Shown: positions 35,595 to 44,777 of the stretch, piece by piece
Numbering within the stretch: the stretch's first letter is position 1
How the letters are laid out: the number at the start of each line of letters is the position of its first letter
Origin: Ruminococcaceae bacterium UBA1767
GTDB taxonomy: Bacteria > Bacillota > Clostridia > Oscillospirales > Acutalibacteraceae
Assembly (NCBI GenBank): GCA_002315505.1
Contig: DCGX01000012.1
Location: 7,704-71,703, forward strand
DNA length: 64,000 nt
Reading direction: 5' to 3'
The notes under the pieces: generated by a model
Seen by the model: the letters and a program-made list of their open reading frames with translations, nothing else
What the model was told of the DNA's origin: nothing
Databases searched by the model: none
Made by a program: the position numbers and the translations under genes

Positions 35595-36629
35595 TTATGC
35601 TTTTGATTTGGATATTATTTTCACGAATTTCGGATAAATAAAACCTATTATTTTGCTGTAAATTATGCCGAGGATGATTGAAACTAAATTCATTCCTACA
35701 CAGAAAATCACATAGCAGTTCATATCTTCAAATTTTTTAATAATAGTATTTAGTGAGATATGAACAAGGTATATTTCAAACGAAGCTCCACCTAAAACAG
35801 AAAGGAAAGAATTAATTTTCATTCCGATTTTATTGTTGTTCAATGTATCAAAACATTTACAGAAAATCATACATAAACCGGGAGTAATAAAAAAGAACGG
35901 ATACCATGCAAGACCAAATGAACGACAATATTCAGATAATTTGATTTTACAGAAAAGCCAGATTGCAATACCGATTATCATAAAAATAAGGGCAACAGGA
36001 AAAATATTTTTTATGTTTTCTTCCCGCTTTTTACAATCAGCAAAAACAATTCCTAAAATAAAAATAAACAATCGTGATAATCCGATTATTATTTCACCAT
36101 TTGAAAAAAATGTAATGTTTATAATGATGATTATTGCAAACAGAATTAAAACTCGTTTATTTCTTTCTTTAGGACTTCCGGATGAAATGATTGAATAAAA
36201 AATCGGTGTAAAAAGATAAAACCAAAAAATTGCCTGAACATACCAGTTAAACTGATGCTCCAATCCCGAGAGAAATCCCGTCATTACTACATTGCCTGAA
36301 AATGTCTGGATAAGGGAAAATTTATTCTCAGCAACGTCAGACGTGATAAACAAAAGAAGAAATCGTAAAATAATGAACGGAATATATGCAGGTGCTAATC
36401 GGCTCAAACGACGCTTATAAAATTCCAATGTATCGTTATTTTTATTCAAAGAATAATAAAGACCGAATCCCGAAACAAGAAGAAAAATATCAACACCGGC
36501 CTCACATAAAGATTTGAAATAAGTAACCACCGTGCCAAACTCTAATGTCATATGTAAAAATACAATCATTAGTATTGCAATTCCCATTAACTGAGCTCGA
36601 TATTTTGACAGTAAATTAAGCTGATTCAC
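35595..36629 (-). CDS. Acyltransferase family 3 (AT3/OafA-like) membrane protein
   Basis: GTG at 36629 with a G-rich RBS 8 bp upstream gives 344 residues, the usual AT3 length; the frame stays open further upstream but without an RBS. About ten membrane segments. YRAQLMGIAILMIVFLHMT contains the conserved R-x10-H of AT3, followed by VDIFLLVSGFGLYYSL and KRRLSRLAPAYIP. AT3 proteins acylate (mostly acetylate) envelope sugars or peptidoglycan. With the MBOAT pair it makes a second surface acylation system in the window. Confidence 0.9.
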   Translation of the reverse strand: MNQLNLLSKYRAQLMGIAILMIVFLHMTLEFGTVVTYFKSLCEAGVDIFLLVSGFGLYYSLNKNNDTLEFYKRRLSRLAPAYIPFIILRFLLLFITSDVAENKFSLIQTFSGNVVMTGFLSGLEHQFNWYVQAIFWFYLFTPIFYSIISSGSPKERNKRVLILFAIIIIINITFFSNGEIIIGLSRLFIFILGIVFADCKKREENIKNIFPVALIFMIIGIAIWLFCKIKLSEYCRSFGLAWYPFFFITPGLCMIFCKCFDTLNNNKIGMKINSFLSVLGGASFEIYLVHISLNTIIKKFEDMNCYVIFCVGMNLVSIILGIIYSKIIGFIYPKFVKIISKSKA

Positions 36630-36687
36630 TTTTACTACCCCCCATAATAAGGAATCAAGTAATACAAAAAATAAAGTTATTTTAGTC

Positions 36688-36716
36688 AATATAACACAGA
36701 ATATATTTTTAATCAA
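36688..36716 (-). promoter_or_regulatory. Promoter for AT3 gene
   Basis: On the minus strand: TTGATT, 17-bp spacer, TATATT preceded by TGT. Confidence 0.7.
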
Positions 36717-36746
36717 GAACTATACAGCAATTTATTTATACAAATA

Positions 36747-36775
36747 TTGAAAAAAGACAACATTTATGATAAAGT
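36747..36775 (+). promoter_or_regulatory. Promoter for beta-helix/esterase fusion gene
   Basis: TTGAAA, 17-bp spacer, TAAAGT preceded by TGA. Confidence 0.55.
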
Positions 36776-36810
36776 AATAGTGTATACGAATAATGCGGGA
36801 GGTAACCAAT

Positions 36811-39800
36811 ATGAAAAAAATAATATCTTTGCTACTTACGATAACAACTCTTGTCACATTACTGATTGTACCTGTATCAGGCATTGGTGACAAGTCTGTT
36901 ACAGTTTCAACTGAAAAGGAATTTCTTGACGCACTTGAGGATTCTGAAAATGTTGAGGAAATTGTTTTAAGAGGCGGTACATACAGATTCAGCAATGAAA
37001 TCAATATTGAAAACAGAAGTGAAAAGCTGAAAATAAAATCATACAGCGGTGAGGTTGCCGTTCTTACAAACTCCGTTGAGCTTGACGGCTGGACGGAATG
37101 CACAATCAACGGTGTAAAGGCTTTTGTTACCGATGCAAAAGGTATGAAGCTCCCGACCTTGTTTTCGGCTGAAAATGATGTTCATATTGCAAGACTTCCC
37201 GAAACAGGCTTTTACTATCTGACAGAGGCTGACCCGACAGACCATAAGGGCAAGGATGACTATTGCAGATACAATGCTTTTTATGCGTCAGACCTCAAAG
37301 CAGAGCCTTCTAACGTCAAGGATGTTACAATAAATATTCTTCATTCCTGGGTTAATGATATTTTAAGCATGGTTTCTTACGATGCAGATACAAATCGTGT
37401 TCTTATGAATAAGTATACGGGTAGACCAATCGAAGCACAGGACAGATATTTCCTTGAAAACGTGATAGAATCTCTCGACAAATCGGGCGAGTGGTGCTTT
37501 GATACAACACAGGATAAAATTTACTACGTTCCGTATAGCGGTGAAACTGCGGATAATCTTGAAATGTATGTTTCCGACGATGCTGAGTTTATCAAGATTA
37601 CAAATTCAGCAGACATTACCTTTGAAAATGTAAAAATTGCAGATACGGGCTGGACATACAGCGATGAAAAATACATTAATACGGACATTCATCAGCGCAC
37701 TATGGGTTATTCCGTATCCTCTTATCAGGGCGGAAATGATGTTTGCGGTGCGGTCACTGTAACATACTCGCAAAATATAAATTTTGTGAATTGTGAATTT
37801 GAAAATATAGGTTGTACCGCTATTAAATATTATGACGGTGCAAAGCATTGCACAGCCGAAAACTGCTATTTTGAAAATATCGGTTCATCTGCATTTTATA
37901 TCGGCGGAAAATTTTACTTTGACAAAGATGCTGTAAATGACCCGAAAAATTATGCAGAGGATATTACGGTTAAAAACTGTGAGATTTACAAATACGGTCA
38001 GAGATTTTCAGGCTCGTGCGGAATTATTCTGACATACTGCGACACGGCAGACATTTCAAATAACGAAATTCACGACGGATATTATTCGGGAATTTCAGTC
38101 GGATTTACATGGCTTTTCTTTGATAATCCGACAGAAAATATTACGGTTAAGGACAATCTGATTTATGATATCGGTAACCACACACTTTCAGACCTCGGAG
38201 GAATATATCTTCTCGGAGTTCAGCAGGGTACTGTTGTTTCGGGAAATGTAATTCACGATGTTACAATGTATGATGGTTCATCCGGTTATGCAGGAAACGG
38301 AATTTATCTCGATTCCGGTTGTCAGTATATGACGATTGAAAACAATCTCGTCTTTAACTGTGACACGTCGGGATTTAATACTACTTTGAGCAAAGAAAAT
38401 GTTATCAGAAACAATATTTTTGCTCTTTGCGGTGAATCGACAGCCTGTCTCGGAACCGCCCAGTATGCTAAGGCATTTCTTAATCTAAATTCGGTATTTA
38501 ACAATAATATTTTCTTAACAGATAATCATGTAATGTCTGTTGAATATCTTCAGAATACCGAACATTTCAAAGGAAACGGTAATATTATCTGGGATATGAC
38601 TTACGGCAGCGATACGTACTATGCCGAAGGTCATCGTTCGGGCAAAACCTTAACAATGGAAACTGCAAAAAATAAGGGATATCTTGATTCGGTTGTATTT
38701 ATGAATCCGGAATTCACGGATGCGAAGGGCTTCGATTTTTCATTCAGTGAAGATTCTGAGATAAAATCCACAGGCTTCAAGCCGTTTGATTACACAAAAG
38801 CAGGTACAATAAAAAATACTACAATCGGAATAAATCACGAGGGTGGATTGACACAGTATAACGGCTCAGCTGAATCTGTGACATCAAGACCGTCTGAGCT
38901 TTCATTCTTCGTAAAAATCGGCAAGAAATTTACTGATTTATTTAACTTATTCAAATCTCTTCTTAAGGGAATTTTCGGAATAAAAAATGATGAAAAATCG
39001 GTTGAAATGATTACTTCGGATTTTGAAAAGAGAAGCGGAAACGAATACACGGAAGAAATAGCAGAGCTGTATAACGAGGTCAAAAAACACAATCCGACTT
39101 ACTATGTTGACGAAAGCAGAAAACCGTTTGCAGACGATGACAGAATTCAGGCAATTTTCTTCGACGGAGAAAAATACAACGGCAACGATACGAAGATTTT
39201 TGCGTATATAGGCTTCCCCGAAGGTGCTTCGGCAACGGAAAAGGTTCCTGCTGTTGTGCTTGTGCACGGCGGTGGAGTATATGCTCAGGCTGATTGGGTT
39301 AAATACTGGGTTGACCGTGGATATGCCGCAATAGCGATTGACGGAATGTGCCATCAGCACAAGGTCGGAGAATATATCCCTTCTCACGGAATTGAGGATT
39401 GGGAGGATAATCCGAACGCTCACGCACCTTTCTCGGATTTCAAGGACCTTGACAATGATATTTCACAGCAGTGGTTTTATTTCTTTGTTTCAGATATAAT
39501 TCTTGCGAATAATCTTATAAGAAATGACGAAAGAGTTAATTCAAATCTCGTCGGTGTCGCAGGAATTTCATGGGGCGGTTACGCAACAAGTGTTGTAATC
39601 GGATACGATCAGCGATTTGCTTTTGCAATTCCTATTTACGGAACAGGCTACACAGATAAATCGACCGCGGATTTAAGTTCGGTTTTCGGCTCGAAAGCCT
39701 GTGAAATCTGGGAACCGTCATTGACCTTTGAAAATGCAACAATGCCTGTTATGTTCCTCAACGGAAACAATGACCCGTTCTTCAGTGCAGACACTACAAA

Positions 39801-40221
39801 TGCATCTGCCGCAAATGTTGAAAAAGGAAATCTGACCCTGTATACCGGAATTAATCACGGATATTTCAGATTTGAAGAATCAATCAGATTTGCAAATGAA
39901 ATTACCGGTATCGGTAACGGAAACATTCATATTAATAAGGCAACAGAAAACAACGGAAAGGTTTATGTTGATTTCACAACACCGTCGGATGTATCAAACG
40001 TAAAGCTGAAAATTGTATACAGAACCACTCCGCTTGAATATGACGGTTTAAAGCTGAAGGAAGAATGGATAGAAAAGAGTGGAACAATCATTGACGGCGA
40101 GGGCGTAGTAAGTGTACCGAAGAATGCGACAATGTATTACATAAAAGTTGAAGGCAAAACGGGAACAGTATTTGATAAGATTTCAGTTTGTGCAACAACG
40201 GGAATTACTGTAAAAAACTGA
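36811..40221 (+). CDS. Secreted fusion: right-handed beta-helix + acetyl-xylan-esterase-like hydrolase
   Basis: 1136 residues from ATG 36811, six codons inside the open frame, because GGGAGG (36797-36802) overlaps the first ATG. A signal-like N-terminus is followed by a beta-helix to about residue 690 (HSWVNDILSM, EDRYF-type segment, IYDIGNHTLSDLGGIYLLG, VVSGNVIHD, YAGNGIYLDSG, VIRNNIFAL), paralogous to the gene at 50720-52888. Residues ~694-727 are an amphipathic segment (FTDLFNLFKSLLKGIFG). Then an alpha/beta hydrolase: VVLVHGGGVYA, GISWGGYA (Ser ~920), LNGNNDPFF and GINHGYF, as in AXE1/dienelactone-hydrolase-like esterases. A C-terminal Ig-like domain ends it. Likely a two-step enzyme on an acetylated polysaccharide. 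Confidence 0.88.
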   Translation: MKKIISLLLTITTLVTLLIVPVSGIGDKSVTVSTEKEFLDALEDSENVEEIVLRGGTYRFSNEINIENRSEKLKIKSYSGEVAVLTNSVELDGWTECTINGVKAFVTDAKGMKLPTLFSAENDVHIARLPETGFYYLTEADPTDHKGKDDYCRYNAFYASDLKAEPSNVKDVTINILHSWVNDILSMVSYDADTNRVLMNKYTGRPIEAQDRYFLENVIESLDKSGEWCFDTTQDKIYYVPYSGETADNLEMYVSDDAEFIKITNSADITFENVKIADTGWTYSDEKYINTDIHQRTMGYSVSSYQGGNDVCGAVTVTYSQNINFVNCEFENIGCTAIKYYDGAKHCTAENCYFENIGSSAFYIGGKFYFDKDAVNDPKNYAEDITVKNCEIYKYGQRFSGSCGIILTYCDTADISNNEIHDGYYSGISVGFTWLFFDNPTENITVKDNLIYDIGNHTLSDLGGIYLLGVQQGTVVSGNVIHDVTMYDGSSGYAGNGIYLDSGCQYMTIENNLVFNCDTSGFNTTLSKENVIRNNIFALCGESTACLGTAQYAKAFLNLNSVFNNNIFLTDNHVMSVEYLQNTEHFKGNGNIIWDMTYGSDTYYAEGHRSGKTLTMETAKNKGYLDSVVFMNPEFTDAKGFDFSFSEDSEIKSTGFKPFDYTKAGTIKNTTIGINHEGGLTQYNGSAESVTSRPSELSFFVKIGKKFTDLFNLFKSLLKGIFGIKNDEKSVEMITSDFEKRSGNEYTEEIAELYNEVKKHNPTYYVDESRKPFADDDRIQAIFFDGEKYNGNDTKIFAYIGFPEGASATEKVPAVVLVHGGGVYAQADWVKYWVDRGYAAIAIDGMCHQHKVGEYIPSHGIEDWEDNPNAHAPFSDFKDLDNDISQQWFYFFVSDIILANNLIRNDERVNSNLVGVAGISWGGYATSVVIGYDQRFAFAIPIYGTGYTDKSTADLSSVFGSKACEIWEPSLTFENATMPVMFLNGNNDPFFSADTTNASAANVEKGNLTLYTGINHGYFRFEESIRFANEITGIGNGNIHINKATENNGKVYVDFTTPSDVSNVKLKIVYRTTPLEYDGLKLKEEWIEKSGTIIDGEGVVSVPKNATMYYIKVEGKTGTVFDKISVCATTGITVKN

Positions 40222-40258
40222 CAATGTCTTAAAAAATCATATCAGTGTAAATACGAAT

Positions 40259-40306
40259 AAAAGCTGACAACCTTTGTGCTTTTGTGCGGAAGGTGTCAGC
40301 TTTTTT
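40259..40306 (+). terminator. Rho-independent terminator
   Basis: AAAAGCTGACAACCTT pairs with AAGGTGTCAGCTTTT (one mismatch), followed by T-run. The next gene starts 18 bp later with GAGGAG, so some read-through is likely. Confidence 0.85.
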
Positions 40307-40323
40307 ACTGAGGAGAACGGCTT

Positions 40324-41985
40324 ATGAATGAATTAATGGAAATATTCAGCAAAGTAAAAAGCGGAGAAGAAATCACACTTAGCCGAAAAATATATTCGAT
40401 TGCACCCGAGGACAGCTTTATTCGTTACGGTCTGCATTTCAGCAACACCGCCAAGTATGAAGAAAATCCGATGGGTGAAAGATTCTGCGGAATTTTCCTG
40501 GATAACAAAGAGAATATTGTTGTTGACGGAAACGGCTCAACGATATTAATTCACGGAATAATGACACCGTTTATTTTCAGAAATTGTAAAAATATTGTGA
40601 TGAAAAATTTTATTATTGACCATCACAGACCGACAATGAACGAATTTACCATTCTCAGTAGTGAAAAAGGAAAAGCTACGATTAAAATTGCAGAAGAAAT
40701 GCTTTATGAAATTCGGGATGATATGCTTTACTGGGTTTCGGAAAATGATTTTAGCGGCAGACCATATTGGAAAAATCAGTATAAGGGACCGAAGATTTTA
40801 ACAAATCAGTTAAGACCCGGGAACACGATTGTTGATGATGTAATTGCCGCAGAAGGTGATTGGTGGCACGGCTTTCCCGATGTAAAAAAATTTACGGAAA
40901 TTGAAAAGGGATTAATTGAAATTGAATTCAGAGATAACGAGGTTTATTTCGCACCTGAAACAGTTATTCAGACAAGAAATATTAAACGGGTGCAGACAGG
41001 CGGTGCAATTGATAACTGCGAAAATGTAACGCTTGAAAATTTAAGAATTATGTCAATGAATTGCTTTGGAATTCTTGCACAAAACAGCAAAAATATTGAG
41101 TACAGAAATCTTGATTGCACTCCTAAGGCCGGCAGGACAGTTGTATCCGATGCGGACTTCTTCCATTTTTCAGGATGCAGCGGTAAAGTTGTTGTGAAAA
41201 ATTGCAAGGCAAAGGGCGCTCACGATGATATAATAAATATTCATGGTACGCATTTGAAAATAATAGAAATAAACAGAAAAAATAACTCTGTAATTGTCAG
41301 ATATTCTCACCCCGAATCGAGAGGATTTAATCCATATGTAAATGGTGATAATATTGAATTTGTTTGCGGTAATACATTGCAACCTTATTTTAAAACTAAA
41401 GTAGCTGACGTTGACCAGCTTAGCGATACTGATTTTAAAATATGTGTCGAAGCATTGCCGTGCATTGAGCCGAAAGAAAACGATGTGATTGAAAATACAA
41501 CACGCACCGCAGAGCTTGTTGTCGAGGAAAATGTTTTTGAACAAATTCCGTCAAGAGCAATTCTTTGCACAACCCGTAAGGATGTTACAATAAAAAATAA
41601 TATTTTCAGAAATATGGGCGGACCTGTTTTGTGCGTTGCGGATGATGCGAATTTCTGGTTTGAATCGGGCAGAGGCGGTAACATTTATTTTGAAAACAAT
41701 ACAGTAATTAATTGCGGTGCAAGAGAGCTTGATAAGGGTTGCGATGTGATAAGATATGAGCCTGTGATTATGGATAAAAATTCAAGAATTCCCGTTCACA
41801 AAAAGCTCGTGGTAAAGAATAATAATTTCACAAACACAAATGGCGATGAATACACAATTAATCTCAATTATCTTGAGTCGGCAGAAATCGAAAATAACAA
41901 TTCAAACGTAAAAATAAATGTTTTGAGTGATGGTATTGCGACAATAAAACAATGTGATATAATGATTAGGAACGAGGTGAATTGA
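40324..41985 (+). CDS. GH110-like alpha-1,3-galactosidase-type beta-helix enzyme
   Basis: 553 residues, no signal peptide. A pectin-lyase-type beta-helix. VVSDADFFHFSGCSG and, 24 residues later, GAHDDIINIHGTHLKI match the blocks that hold the active-site aspartates of GH110 enzymes (here Asp ~278 and the pair ~301-302), as I recall the family. GH110 releases alpha-1,3-galactose, for example from blood-group B-type or linear Gal-alpha-1,3-Gal chains, by inversion. Cytoplasmic location means it would act on imported oligosaccharides, which is less usual for the family. First gene of a four-gene operon. Confidence 0.75.
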   Translation: MNELMEIFSKVKSGEEITLSRKIYSIAPEDSFIRYGLHFSNTAKYEENPMGERFCGIFLDNKENIVVDGNGSTILIHGIMTPFIFRNCKNIVMKNFIIDHHRPTMNEFTILSSEKGKATIKIAEEMLYEIRDDMLYWVSENDFSGRPYWKNQYKGPKILTNQLRPGNTIVDDVIAAEGDWWHGFPDVKKFTEIEKGLIEIEFRDNEVYFAPETVIQTRNIKRVQTGGAIDNCENVTLENLRIMSMNCFGILAQNSKNIEYRNLDCTPKAGRTVVSDADFFHFSGCSGKVVVKNCKAKGAHDDIINIHGTHLKIIEINRKNNSVIVRYSHPESRGFNPYVNGDNIEFVCGNTLQPYFKTKVADVDQLSDTDFKICVEALPCIEPKENDVIENTTRTAELVVEENVFEQIPSRAILCTTRKDVTIKNNIFRNMGGPVLCVADDANFWFESGRGGNIYFENNTVINCGARELDKGCDVIRYEPVIMDKNSRIPVHKKLVVKNNNFTNTNGDEYTINLNYLESAEIENNNSNVKINVLSDGIATIKQCDIMIRNEVN

Positions 41986-41986
41986 A

Positions 41987-42760
41987 ATGAAAATAGGAAT
42001 ATTTTTTGATAACGTAAAAGAGGCTTATTCAGATATTGATGACGAGTTGGTTTTGCTCGAAAAAGTAACGGAAATGGGATATGAATATATCGAGCTTGAT
42101 TGCGATATTCTGATGGAAAAATCGCAGGAGTTTTTTGATAAAGCGAGAGAGCTTTCGATAGGCTTTTCCGTTTATGCTTTTGCCGATGAAAATTGTGTAA
42201 TTCGCAACGGAGTTAAGGCAAAGGATTGTCTGCAGTTTTTAAATGAACACGATGTGAAAAATCTTATGATGGTTTGCAAGCCATCAGATGAAAATCAAAA
42301 TGCAGAGGAAATAAATAAGAAAATAATCTGTTCGCTTAATCACCTTTGTGATTGTGCGACAAAATATGACGTTCAGATATTAGTTGAAGATTTCGACAAC
42401 AGTATTCCCTGCGGAAGCTGTGAGGATATGCTCTATTTCGGAAGCAATGTTCCGAAACTGAAATTCACATTTGATACAGGAAATTTTGCTTACTTTGGTG
42501 AGGATGAACTTGCCAGCTTTGAAAAGCTGAAAGACCGAATCGGTCACGTTCATTTAAAGGACAGAGTTTCATCAGAAAATCTTAAGGTCACTACAACAGG
42601 TAAAGGCTCATTGCCGATTGAGCAAATAATAAAAAATCTTTTGAGTAATAGCTATGACGGAACAATGTCTGTTGAAATGTTCGGAGCAAGCAATGAGCCG
42701 GGCGAATTAATTGAATCACTTAATTTTGTTAAAGAAGTAATAAAATACACAGTGGACTAA
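41987..42760 (+). CDS. Sugar phosphate isomerase/epimerase family (AP endonuclease 2-like TIM barrel)
   Basis: 257 residues. TIM-barrel metal motifs: YIELDCD at the start, LVEDFDN, FTFDTGNFAYF and IGHVHLKDR, as in xylose-isomerase-like TIM barrel proteins (hydroxypyruvate isomerase, tagatose/allulose epimerases, IolE). RBS GAGGTG lies inside the end of the preceding gene, one base gap, so they are coupled. Probably isomerises the sugar freed by its neighbour; substrate unknown. Confidence 0.88.
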   Translation: MKIGIFFDNVKEAYSDIDDELVLLEKVTEMGYEYIELDCDILMEKSQEFFDKARELSIGFSVYAFADENCVIRNGVKAKDCLQFLNEHDVKNLMMVCKPSDENQNAEEINKKIICSLNHLCDCATKYDVQILVEDFDNSIPCGSCEDMLYFGSNVPKLKFTFDTGNFAYFGEDELASFEKLKDRIGHVHLKDRVSSENLKVTTTGKGSLPIEQIIKNLLSNSYDGTMSVEMFGASNEPGELIESLNFVKEVIKYTVD

Positions 42761-42794
42761 AAAAATAAGTACGAAAAATAACGGAAGTGTAACT

Positions 42795-43925
42795 ATGAAT
42801 TTTGATAAGGTGACGGAATGCTTAGACTCGTTTGTTCGTGATAAGTTTGCACCCGGTGTGGATTGTATCGTAACAAAAAATCATAAGAGAATTTACAGAT
42901 ATTTTGCAGGCAAAAGAGATATAGAAAAAAACATTCCGATTGACGGAACTGAAAGATATCTGATTTTTTCAATGACAAAGATGATAACCTGTGCTTGCGC
43001 ACTGAGATTGCTTGAAGAAGGAAAGTATCAGCTTGACGACCCGATTTCTGAATATCTGCCCGAATTTTCCGAAGTATATTACAATGCAGAAGACGGCACA
43101 CCCGTTTTGTCAAAAACCGAAATCACTGTACGTAATCTGTTTACAATGACGGCAGGCTTTAATTACAATATTCAAGAGCCGATTATATGGGATGAAGCTA
43201 AAAAAGACGGAAGCAACACACGTACAATTGTCGGTGCTTTTTCAAAGCTCATGCTCGACTTTGAACCCGGTACACGTTTTCAGTACAGCCTTTGTCACGA
43301 TGTTTTGGGCGCTTTGATTGAAATATGGTCGGGTAAAAAACTGCGTGATTATGTTGACGAATATATTTCAAAACCGCTTGGAATGAAGAACACTTTTTTC
43401 TGCAAATATTATAACGAAGATGTGGAAAATCTTGCACATATTTACAAGGTAAATCCGTATGAGGATTTTGATAACCGACCGATGTGGAATCCGTACGTTT
43501 TCTCCGATGATTATGATTGCGGAGGCGGTGGATTAATTTCCACTACAGAGGATTATTCGTTGTTCCTTGATGCAATGGCAAATGACGGAATTGCAGAAAA
43601 CGGATACAGGGTATTAAACAAAGAAACGATTGACCTTATGAGAACAAATCAGTTGTCGGGAATCCTGCTCGATGATTTTGAAAAAATACAAAAGGGCTAC
43701 GGCTACGGACTCGGTGTACGAACTCATATTGACCCGTCGAGAAGCAACTCGCTTAGTCCTGTCGGTGAATTCGGATGGGATGGTGCGGCAGGCGGATATT
43801 CTATGGTTGATACCGAAAATCATATAGCATTGACGTATTTTCAGCACGCATTGAGCTGGGACAGAGAAACGCATCGTAAGCTCCGAAATATCTTATATGA
43901 ATGTCTTGATAACGAAGGAGAATAA
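42795..43925 (+). CDS. Serine hydrolase, beta-lactamase class C/esterase EstB-like
   Basis: 376 residues, no signal peptide. SMTK (Ser ~59, Lys ~62) is the S-x-x-K motif; FQYSLCHDVLGALIE holds the Tyr-Ser-x second motif; LSPVGEFGWDGAAGGYSMVD is the C-terminal block where esterases carry H/W-x-G. Cytoplasmic class C relatives are mostly esterases or amidases, not lactamases. In an operon with glycosidase, isomerase and MBL genes it may de-esterify imported sugars. Confidence 0.87.
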   Translation: MNFDKVTECLDSFVRDKFAPGVDCIVTKNHKRIYRYFAGKRDIEKNIPIDGTERYLIFSMTKMITCACALRLLEEGKYQLDDPISEYLPEFSEVYYNAEDGTPVLSKTEITVRNLFTMTAGFNYNIQEPIIWDEAKKDGSNTRTIVGAFSKLMLDFEPGTRFQYSLCHDVLGALIEIWSGKKLRDYVDEYISKPLGMKNTFFCKYYNEDVENLAHIYKVNPYEDFDNRPMWNPYVFSDDYDCGGGGLISTTEDYSLFLDAMANDGIAENGYRVLNKETIDLMRTNQLSGILLDDFEKIQKGYGYGLGVRTHIDPSRSNSLSPVGEFGWDGAAGGYSMVDTENHIALTYFQHALSWDRETHRKLRNILYECLDNEGE

Positions 43926-43928
43926 GCT

Positions 43929-44702
43929 ATGAAATTGTATACTATCGGAACCTGTGCAGGAACAGAGCCGTTTCCCGGATTCAGACACACTTCCCTTGCA
44001 GTAGAAACCGAATATGGTTTATATTTCATTGACGCAGGTGAAAGCGGAGCATATAATGCTCATCTTATGGGTCTTGATTTGCTGAAAACAAAAGCAATTT
44101 TTATCACACATCCGCACATGGACCACGTCGGCGGACTCGGAAATCTTTTGTGGTACATCAGAAAGGTCGGATTAGTAAGAAAACAATCTTTGACGAAGGA
44201 CGATAATATTGATATTCTGACTCCTTGCATCGAAACAGCAGAAGGATTTCTTACTGTGCTTACGAATACTGAAGGCGATTTTAAAATTGATTACACGCAA
44301 ACAGTGAAAAAAGTGCGTGAGGGTCTGATTTTTGACAACGGTGATATTTCGGTTTACGCAACCCATACTGATCATATGCCGAAGAAAAATGACGAGTATC
44401 AATCCTTTTCGTACAGACTTGTTCACGGTGATAAAACAATAGTTTTTTCGGGTGATATCCGACGTGAAAATATTGATGATGTTCTTCCCGATGAGTGCGA
44501 TGCATTTCTGATTGAAACAGGACACCATCAGATTGAGGATGTTTGTCAGACAATCAAAGACACAGGCAAGAAGGTAAAAAAGCTGATTTTTGTTCATCAC
44601 GGCGGATACATTATGCGTGATGTTGAAGGCGCACAGAAACGTGCAGATGACAGCTTTGAAAACGCAGTAATTGCACGTGACGGAATGACATTTGAATTTT
44701 AA
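43929..44702 (+). CDS. MBL-fold metallohydrolase (RNase Z/ElaC-like superfamily)
   Basis: 257 residues. THPHMDHVGGLGN is the HxHxDH metal motif, with YFIDAGES upstream, VFSGDIR (metal-bridging Asp) and FVHHGGYI downstream. Starts 3 bp after the serine hydrolase, last gene of the operon. Substrate unknown; superfamily members hydrolyse phosphodiesters, lactones or thioesters. Confidence 0.87.
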   Translation: MKLYTIGTCAGTEPFPGFRHTSLAVETEYGLYFIDAGESGAYNAHLMGLDLLKTKAIFITHPHMDHVGGLGNLLWYIRKVGLVRKQSLTKDDNIDILTPCIETAEGFLTVLTNTEGDFKIDYTQTVKKVREGLIFDNGDISVYATHTDHMPKKNDEYQSFSYRLVHGDKTIVFSGDIRRENIDDVLPDECDAFLIETGHHQIEDVCQTIKDTGKKVKKLIFVHHGGYIMRDVEGAQKRADDSFENAVIARDGMTFEF

Positions 44703-44738
44703 GGCGACTTAATTAATATACATAAATTTTGATAGAAA

Positions 44739-44772
44739 AATATCCCTCGGATTTTTGTTCCTGAGGGATATT
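44739..44772. terminator. Bidirectional terminator
   Basis: AATATCCCTC / GAGGGATATT stem between convergent operons. Confidence 0.8.
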
Positions 44773-44777
44773 ATTTG

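Noticed and set aside
36793..36810. Upstream ATG of the beta-helix/esterase gene
   Set aside because: It overlaps the GGGAGG sequence that is correctly spaced for the ATG at 36811, which begins a normal signal peptide.
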